Positions 57,000 to 64,000 of a stretch of DNA of 64,000 nt are shown here, piece after piece. The notes beneath the pieces are model-generated. The model was not told the DNA's origin, did no database searches, and saw only the letters and a list, made by a program, of their open reading frames with translations. The DNA is taken from assembly GCF_029784135.1 (NCBI RefSeq), contig NC_073746.1, forward strand, positions 65,536,763 to 65,600,762, in the 5' to 3' direction. A program made the position numbers and the translations under genes. Position 1 is the stretch's first letter. Each line of letters opens with the position of its first letter. This DNA comes from Toxorhynchites rutilus septentrionalis. Taxonomy: Eukaryota > Arthropoda > Insecta > Diptera > Culicidae.

Positions 57000-57480
57000 C
57001 TGCGGCCATCTTGGAATTGGATTTTTCATTATCTGCTATGTTCTACTAGACGTGAACTTTCTTTTGATACCCATATTGATAAGGTTTTGAAAAAAAAAAT
57101 ATATGGCGCCATTTTGTGGTGGCGGCCATTTTGGATTTGCATTTTCATAGATAACTGTGTTCTACTAGTCAATCCCTTTCATTTGATATACATATTGATG
57201 GGGTTCTGAGAAAATGTGTAATCCGCCATTTTGTAGCGGTCGTCATCTTGGATTTACATTTTCCATAAATAACTGTGTTATACTAGTCAATCCCTTTCAT
57301 TTGATATACATATTGATAGAGTTCTGAGAAAATTTGTAATCCACCATTTTGTAGCGGTCGCCATCTTTGATTTGCATTTTCCATAAATAATTGTGTTCTA
57401 TTGGTCAAGCCCTTTCATTCGATACCCATATTGATTGGGTTTTGGGAAAACCCATATTGGTGGGATTTTGAGAAAATATG
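57000..57480 (-). repeat. Four tandem 118-bp units (right array, inverted)
   Basis: Anchors GATACCCATATTGAT or GATATACATATTGAT near 57066, 57185, 57303 and 57421, with GGCCATTTTGGATTTGCAT. A diverged unit lies near 55493. These are the reverse complement of the left array. Confidence 0.85.
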
Positions 57481-57730
57481 TACATAATCCGCCATTTTGT
57501 AGCGGCCGACATATTCGATTTTCAAGATCATGGAATACGCAGTTTTCTAATGACACCAGAGATAAAGATGTGTTCCAAGTTTCAGATCAAAAGGTCAACA
57601 GGAAGGGGGTTAAATTTCTATTAGTGTGGAACAGCACTACAGACAAAGTTACTAAGTCACAAACATTTAAACGGGTCAACTTAGAGAAACCCGTTTAATG
57701 AATAAGTGAAAATCACAATTATACAGTCAT

Positions 57731-57810
57731 ACCTCGATATAAGGCAACCTCGATATAAAGCAACCTCGATATAAAGCAACCTCGATATAAAGCAACCTCG
57801 ATATAACGTA
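57731..57810. repeat. Five 16-bp tandem repeats at a Tigger-like terminus
   Basis: ACCTCGATATAAAGCA x5 (first and last slightly altered). Preceded by TA then CAGTCATACCTCGATAT at 57722-57740, which looks like a Tigger/pogo TIR. No opposite terminus found. Confidence 0.85.
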
Positions 57811-59873
57811 ACTTTTTAAGATGTAAAAATAAACAATACTGAAATAGTTTTTGGAGTATGGATTATTTCGAATAAATATTTCTAGTTGGTTTTCAAACAA
57901 ATGAGTACCGAAATAGGGGGTGGCATTAGTAGTTTTCATTTTGGATCTCAATTTAATTTTTTTGATAAAAAGAAGCATGTGGAAAAGCAATGTACGGATT
58001 GCTTTGTATTACAGTCCACGACAATTTCCCTTATGAAATACGCATTCCTTCAACCTGATATTCTTGGGCGGCCTTTTCATTTGGTATTGTTATGGCATTT
58101 TTTGAACTTTTGGCATAACTTTGAAAATGTTTCAAGAACAACATTCAGAGAAATTTCTATTTGGGGATAAAGTGAGTCACACATAGAAACTAAGAAAGTA
58201 AACATTGATACTAGAGATGAAACGCATATCCGGTCTGATTTTCAGTTTTTGTTTCGCTTTTCCACTTTTGATCAGTATTCATTGTCATATGGTGATTTAA
58301 ATATTATAGAGTAACATGTACAGAAATTTACAATTCATGATATGTTTATTTAAAATCAAAGATCAAAATGGCTCTGCTGCGAGTAAAGTATACAGTCAAT
58401 CAATCTATTTTCGATAAGTTGTGCAATATTCGAATTTTCGTCTCTTTCTTTCTATCGAAATTTTTTTTTCAGAGAGAAAGGGATGTGGGAAAATCCATCT
58501 TTCTCTGAAGTTGAATGAGAATGCTTTTTCGTCTCTCATTTAGTATTGAAAATATGGAGCGAGAAATCAAAGTTAACTTAACCTACGTTAGTCTGTTCAT
58601 ACCTGCATTTGAATAGCGTCTGAATTGTACAAATATTAACCCATCTTATGTTCATTTCACGGTGGAACCCAATGTTACCGCATGTTTTCATGCAATATTT
58701 TCAGCTGTACTGAAGAAGTGAAAAACCATTATCGGCATCAAGAAATTACTGAAAATGAAACAATTTTTCGGCTAATCATAACTCGCTGAAAAATTTAAAA
58801 CCGGCATTTCGTTTTTCGCGAGAATCGAAGTGACCGTATAACATTCTCTCGACTCTCATGTTCTTAACCTTTTTTCCCTGTGGGTGAAAACAGATGTTTT
58901 CTCTCTCAAATCGGCGACCGTTTCGATCTCTGGTGAAACAGAGATTGGTTCGCCTTTAAAGAATGTTTCAATTTAAAGAATGGTTTAAAATACACGCATT
59001 CGAAAGCCCCGCAGGTTCTATTGTATTATTATATTCCTGCCAATGGACCGGTAACTCGTTTTCTTCATCAATCTGAAGTAAGAAAAATGTAGCGAATCAG
59101 AGGCAATGAAAAATATAAACTTGCAGCATTGAAAGCGATCATGACGTTTTGATTCGCATGCTTGTAAATCATGAAGTGCTAACCGAAGCAGAGTTCTCTC
59201 GTTCTCGTTTGTGTCATGATTCGTAGCATGTAACAACAAACGAATGCCACTGAGAGAAACGGCTTCTATAAAATCATACTTGGACAAACGAAAGTGAATT
59301 CAATTGCAAACGCTGAACCGGAGTACATCTCCACGCGTAATTTTAGAGGAAAATCTCCAATGGTTCGGCTTGAATTTTGTTCTACAAACGAGCTTTAATT
59401 GGCGTTTAGATCTTGCAAGATGAACTCGTAAGACCAGATTCAGGTTATGAAAAACTGTGAAAAACTGCAAATTATCGCCCCAAAAAATCTTATTTCAACC
59501 AGATAACCCCAACATTCAACCCTGTTCAGCTACCAAATCATGGTTGGATTATTCGATTTGCTGAAATGTTCCAATCTAGATGCAGTTAAAAACAATCTGG
59601 GGAATCTACTGTGATAAGAATCAATATAACAACACCGCTTAAAACGGCTATTGTAAAAACGCTGTAAACCTAACAATATTTCCGTTCTAACGACTTTGGG
59701 AACAGAGCCAAAATTCATTCATAGTAATTTCCTTCTAAGGAAGCTCCGGACTGATGATGACTTTAAGGGGATAGTACACTATGAACACCATAAAAAGTAT
59801 GAGATTTTCGCGATTTTTATCAACGAGAAAATCAATTACTATAATTAATCTGATCTCACAGTTTTATTAGGTA
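57811..59873. other. Unassigned sequence, 2.1 kb
   Basis: AT-rich. 59215-59260 is the inverted partner of the repeat at 33495. No gene or element ends recognised. Confidence 0.4.
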
Positions 59874-60130
59874 CTGGTTGACCCGGCAAACTTCATTCCG
59901 ACCAAAATGGATTTTTTTGTTATTAATATCTTCAAACATTTTCGTTTTCTTGCTAAGCGAACGTTCATGGGTCCAAGCGCAAAACTGTTCATTGATTGAT
60001 CTTCTAATTGACCCTTTACAATTTCCTTTTACTATAAATTTCCTAGTACTTCTACCAAAACTCGTCATTGTAACATCAAACTAATTTCAGACACAATTCT
60101 CGTTCAAGATTTTTCAATCACTTTCAAATA

Positions 60131-60565
60131 CAGTAAACATTCACTAACTGGGCGAAAAGAGAAGACCACTTATCGACATTCGCGTTTTAACTGGTCCGGC
60201 ATGTTAAACGTCAAATAAAATCGAGGGAAACTTCAATGAATTGTTTGATTCGCTTAGTTCCTGTAATTGGATAAATAAAAGGATTCCAATGGAAGTTTCG
60301 CATTGAGTGCGACAACAGGTATGACATATGATTTGAGAAAATTGTTTTTCTGTAGTTTAATCAATGTTTTTGTCGTGCGAAAATAATGTCAACTTTCATA
60401 ACATTTAAAATTACATTCGAATGCCCCTCACAGCAAATCTTCCATTTGAATATGGCGTCGATTGTTTACGAAATTGTGCTTTTTAACTGGTCCAAGGACC
60501 AGTTAACGTTCGCCCAGTTAAATAGCAGACCAGTTAAACCAGGACCAGTTAGCGAACGATTACTG
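60131..60565. mobile_element. 435-bp pogo-like MITE
   Basis: TIR CAGTAAACATTCACTAACTG with the inverted end CAGTTAGCGAACGATTACTG; TA at 60129-60130 and 60566-60567. Several AACTGGTCC/GGACCAGTT units near the ends. No coding. Confidence 0.9.
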
Positions 60566-62336
60566 TAACATGTTTCTCCCTTACATGGAATACATATCTG
60601 ATACAGAAGTCGAGTGTCGAAACACCATAGAAACGTATCATGCTCTCTATAACCTCCACATGATAAATTTGATTCCGTTTGCTTGCTTAGCTCTTGAGTT
60701 ATGCAGAAATTTGTGTTTCATTTGTATGGCAGTCACCTCTAAATAGGGAGAGGAGTGTCTGTTTACCATGAAAACGTTTCGTGCCCCTCAAAGCCTTCAC
60801 TTGCCAAATTTGGCAGAAATTTGTGTTTCATTTCTATGGCAGCCCCCCCTTAGAAAGGTGGGAGAAGTGTTGGACCCAGCCTGAGGGCATCCGTATACTA
60901 GCACATAGGATTTGACAGCGTCAAACATGTACGGGTCGCAAATGCAATTTGCGACCACTGTCACTCGCGAGAACTGCCAAACTCTCAAGCTGGTGTAAAA
61001 CAAGGCACTTAACATACTACCAGGTGGGTCAAAACGTGAAGTGGTTTTCTGCAGCCATTTAAAAAATACACAAAAGTAAATTAAGACGATTGAGCACAAT
61101 TTGTGGAATATACTGATACTTTATGAAATACTCATTGCTATATTCATTATATTCATTACGTTTTACGCTGCAAGCGTTTCATTTATTGTCTTTGCGTTGA
61201 AGGCACCATAATGATTTGCGCCATTTAGAAAACGAAATTAAGGACGAAATTAACACACTTCTAGAACAAAAAATAATGAATGAAAATTTACTTTTCTGTA
61301 TTCAATATGTATTCTATGTAATAGAGTAATACGTTTCCTCGAAAATTGTGAAATAATATGAAACTGAAATTGTGTTTGATGCTGATTTTATATTATAATG
61401 GTGAGTTTTTGTGATTATTGTGTTACACTTGTGCACGGTTTGTGAACTCTATTCAATAGAACGTTTTATTCGGCAAACGCTTCATTTTTTCCGCACGCAA
61501 AACGCAAATTTTCGAATAAAGCATGAGCAGCAGCTAAATACAACTGAAATTATTGAAATAATGCAGAATTCATTCAAACCCTTTTATTTCACTTAAATTC
61601 TTTCAATTTCTTAAGTTGGTTTACATTATAATATAATACTACATTTCAAGTGATCAACCTAGGGTTCTACGTTTTATATTATCATTCAGACCCTTGTGAT
61701 CATCATGATCATTACATTTCACATAAATTTTTTTTTTCAAAAAACAATTCTTTTTTTAGTTAGCGAATGGGCGCACCTTGTTCCATAGATTTGCCTTGAG
61801 TTCGCCGAGTAATTTGATAGGTTTGGCAATGACAGCTAAATTTGTAGCACATCTTGACTCGCGAATCATATCCCCTTGCCCGGGGCTTGGTTGGACCACA
61901 TTAGAAATGTTTCTTGCCCCCTAAAACCTCCACATGCCAAATATGGTTAAGTTTGCTTGATTAGTTCTTGAATTATGCAGAAATGTGTGCTTCATTTCTC
62001 TCCTCTCCTTCATTTTATTTTTTTTCACTTTCTCCTTCACTCCCAGTGTTTGGCCTAGGATTAGGATATATCATGTAAGCAAAAATTCTGTATAAAAACC
62101 CGAACAAAATAAAATAAAGTAAGTAGTATTAGGCTGCTTTCTGCAGCCAGAAGTTCTCTTAAGTAGAATTGAGATCCGTGTTGTTCCTTGAATGTATCAC
62201 AGTCTTAAGTCCGCTAACGAGAGATCAGCAGCATCCAGACTTCCAACGTTCGAAGCAATAATTGTAAAATTTGCGCTCGAAGTTCGTGAAGATTTTGTTC
62301 TCGTTGATCCTCCCGCTTAGTAGATTTCGACAAAAA

Positions 62337-62555
62337 CTCCCGTTCGTCACGCGTTCCGTAGGGAATTAATGCGAAGGCAGTTGAATTAACTTGTCGAGGG
62401 AATAATTTCGATAGATTGATCGACCTCTGTTCGTTACGCGTTCCGTAGGGAATCAGTGCGAAGGCGGTTAGCTCAATTTATTGATAAAGAATACTTCTGA
62501 TACACTTCCGTTCGTTATGCGTTCCGTAGGGAATTAGTGCGAAGGCGGTCTATGC
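62337..62555 (+). repeat. Three dispersed-tandem copies of a 40-bp unit
   Basis: CGTTCCGTAGGGAATTAGTG..GCGAAGGC occurs near 62350, 62438 and 62520, spaced by about 85 bp. Unique sequence between. Confidence 0.85.
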
Positions 62556-62961
62556 AGTTTATTATTGATAAATTCACACAACACTTTACTTCGAAAACTG
62601 TAACGTGCAAGCCAAACTCATTACGGTTGATTCCTTCGCGCAACCAAGTTTGCTGCTTCGTTCGCACGCTTACAGAAACGTTTCGTGTCCCCAAAAACCT
62701 TCGCATGCCAAATTTGGCTCCATTTGCTTGAATAGTTTTCGAGTTATGCAAAAATGTGTCTTTCATTTGTATGGCAGCTCCCCATTAGAAAGAGGGGAGC
62801 AGTATCTATCCACCATAGAATCACTTATTGCACCCTAAAACCTAATCTAGAAATTTGTGTTTCATTTGTATGGCAGGGGTCTCAAACTATCAAGAAAAGT
62901 TTCATGTCGATCGGTTCATTACTTTCCGTGTCCATAAGAATCAGACATACAGACAGAAATC

Positions 62962-62966
<5 letters not shown>

Positions 62967-62992
<26 letters not shown>

Positions 62993-62993
62993 A
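62967..62993. repeat. (TA)n microsatellite
   Basis: About 12 TA repeats at the 5' end of the minus-strand Helitron-like element. Confidence 0.9.
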
Positions 62994-62999
62994 TCTTAG

Positions 63000-63570
63000 G
63001 TAGCCGGAATCCTGATCTTCTGCTTCATCTATACCTGTTCCTCAGAAACGCCGATGTCAACGTTTAATGATGTTTCCTTCGTTGTGTCCCCGTTTCATAT
63101 CCCTCCTATCCGATCGATAAACTTTTACTTAGTCGCGGCAATACATACACACACTCTTTACAGATGCACGGGCCGAAGGTTGTGCAGTCCACTGATCATT
63201 CAACAAGAGCCAAAGGTTGTACCGCTCATGACAACTCTACATGAGCTGATGATTGCGCCGGCTAGTGACCATTCTATCCTGGATTCCTCGAGTCGAGAAA
63301 GACGCACCACGCTAGATATGGGGTACAGACTAGGGGGGCGTTGCTGATTAATGGTCAGCTGCATCCTAATAGGAAGTATCCCGTGTCGGGCACACGTACA
63401 GAGCATCGAAAACTGCAACATACCAATTATGAGAACACTTGTAATACTAACCTCGAGCCAACCGCGAGTAATCGGTTACATATTACTAACATAGTTGTAA
63501 GACAAAAATTGTCAAAATATTGGACTCCCGGCCCCGTCAGGCTAACGCCACATGTGCCTTAATAAAAAAA
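63000..63570 (+). mobile_element. Non-LTR retrotransposon 3' region
   Basis: No long reading frame. It shares text with the 13064-13136 fragment (CATTCTATCCTGGATTCCTC, ACGTTGCTGATTA-like) and with the 4665-4850 insertion (ACCGCGAGTAATCGGTT), and ends CTTAATAAAAAAAG, consistent with a LINE 3' UTR. The 5' limit is set only by the Helitron-like end. Confidence 0.55.
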
Positions 63571-64000
63571 GTATATTTGGGAAAAAAATATATATATATA
63601 TTGTTCATTTCACATATATATTCACTGAGTTCATTTCTTATTTGTCAATTAATCAACGGGCTGTAAGGGCCCCAATGATGTGCTTAAGGATATATAAAAT
63701 TCTAAATCTACATTTAAATCTAAACATGAATCAAATGACATCGTATTACAATTAATTACATCAAATTACAGTCATCACATATTAAAGATACACTTAAAAA
63801 CAATAATCACGGGACTGTTTGTTCTGTAAAAAAAGAGCTAAATCTCCGACGAAGAAGCGTTCGGGATAAATGGTAATCGAACAGCATGGCTACCCTGTTG
63901 AAGAGTCTTTGTAGACCATTTAATCCACCGAACATGCCGTAGTTTGTACGTAGGGCGGGCAATCGTAACATCAAGTTATTTCGAAGAGCCCGAGGTCGAA
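63571..64000 (-). mobile_element. Non-LTR retrotransposon (LINE) 3' end, runs off right edge
   Basis: Contains the C-terminal end of a LINE ORF2 and a 3' UTR that ends in an (AT)n tract near 63590-63602 next to the tail of the plus-strand LINE. Confidence 0.6.
63807..63998 (-). CDS. LINE ORF2 C-terminus (Jockey/CR1-like), partial
   Basis: Seen: the open minus frame from the edge reads RPRALRNNLMLRLPALRTNY, GMFGGLNGLQRLFNRVAMLF, DYHLSRTLLRRRFSSFFTEQ and TVP, stop at 63807-63809. Known: the last segment of ORF2 in Jockey/CR1-type LINEs has LP..RTNYG followed by a helix with FN...LFD..LSR..LRRR, downstream of reverse transcriptase. The reverse transcriptase would lie to the right of the window. 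The reading is intact within the window, so the element may be fairly young, but completeness cannot be judged. Confidence 0.65.
   Translation of the reverse strand, partial: RPRALRNNLMLRLPALRTNYGMFGGLNGLQRLFNRVAMLFDYHLSRTLLRRRFSSFFTEQTVP

Larger units (their letters stand above)
54331..57680. mobile_element. Large palindromic element built from inverted minisatellite arrays
   Basis: The left terminus CAGGTCGGACTCGATTATCC follows TA (54329-54330) and shares its first 18 bases with the 212-bp MITE family. The left arm (about 54430-55140) and right arm (about 55430-57480) are inverted copies: 118-bp units plus a unique block (ATGGAATACGCAGTTTTATA near 55640, inverted near 54910). A third copy of the unique block is at about 57525-57640. 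No right terminus found. A pogo-like MITE (55817-56985) interrupts the right arm. No coding. Confidence 0.7.
59874..62993 (-). mobile_element. Helitron-like element 3, with insertions
   Basis: Minus strand: starts with (TA)n, then ATGGATTTCTGTCTG (62993-62955) and ends GTTTGCCGGGTCAACCAG at 59874, followed by T. Body units (CTCCACATGCCAAATATGG; GTGTTTCATTTCTATGGCAG) occur at 60600-60880, 61900-62000 and 62680-62890. The segments between (about 60890-61890, 62030-62650) are unlike other copies and may be insertions or unique body. CTAG is altered to CCAG at the 3' end. Confidence 0.55.

Noticed and set aside
62337..62555. CRISPR array
   Set aside because: Only three units, animal DNA, no cas genes, unit not palindromic.

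Overview
This is animal nuclear DNA, most likely from a culicine (Aedes-like) mosquito. The base composition is AT-rich. One conserved insect gene is recognisable, and the rest is mostly nested transposable elements of types common in mosquitoes: a BEL/Pao retrotransposon with a PHD-finger gag, a DD37E Tc1-like element, tRNA-headed SINEs, mariner, long-TIR Tc1, Helitron-like, hAT, pogo/Tigger and TTAA-type elements. The species call is an inference. I could not run any search.

The one host gene is a SUCO/osteopotentia (Slp1-type SUN domain) orthologue on the minus strand. An 86-nt exon with the start codon and signal peptide lies at 17539-17624. The SUN domain lies in a 2.09 kb exon at 1-2088 that runs off the left edge. 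The donor and acceptor are canonical and the phases fit (GG|A gives Gly), so the two exons are joined by an inferred 15.45 kb intron (2089-17538).

That intron holds, from left to right: a BEL/Pao provirus with two LTRs (3003-9198) whose RT/RNase H core is deleted and which carries three later insertions; a 3 kb composite inverted-repeat structure with a pogo-like transposase relic and a foldback (about 10158-13286); and two convergent DD37E elements (14521-16710).

From 18 to 64 kb I found no confident host exon. The layout is: an AT-rich long inverted repeat (20150-21325); foldback elements (21861-23504, 23927-24700); a long-TIR Tc1 relic split by a 2.45 kb Harbinger-like insertion (24701-28043); a SINE split by a MITE (31487-31972) next to a mariner pseudogene; a second long-TIR Tc1 relic holding a SINE and a TTAA MITE (about 34310-36923); a Helitron-like element split by a mariner (38937-40649); a hAT transposase relic with an internal duplication (40650-42769); a BEL RNase H fragment; several MITEs (43.4-46.4 kb); a second Helitron-like copy (52802-53783); a 3.3 kb palindrome made of inverted minisatellite arrays (54331-57680); a third Helitron-like copy (59874-62993, minus); and two LINE 3' ends facing each other (63000-64000).

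The genes do not form a pathway. The biology is one ER/nuclear-envelope membrane-protein gene with a transposon-filled first intron, followed by a graveyard whose target-site duplications allow the order of insertion to be read.
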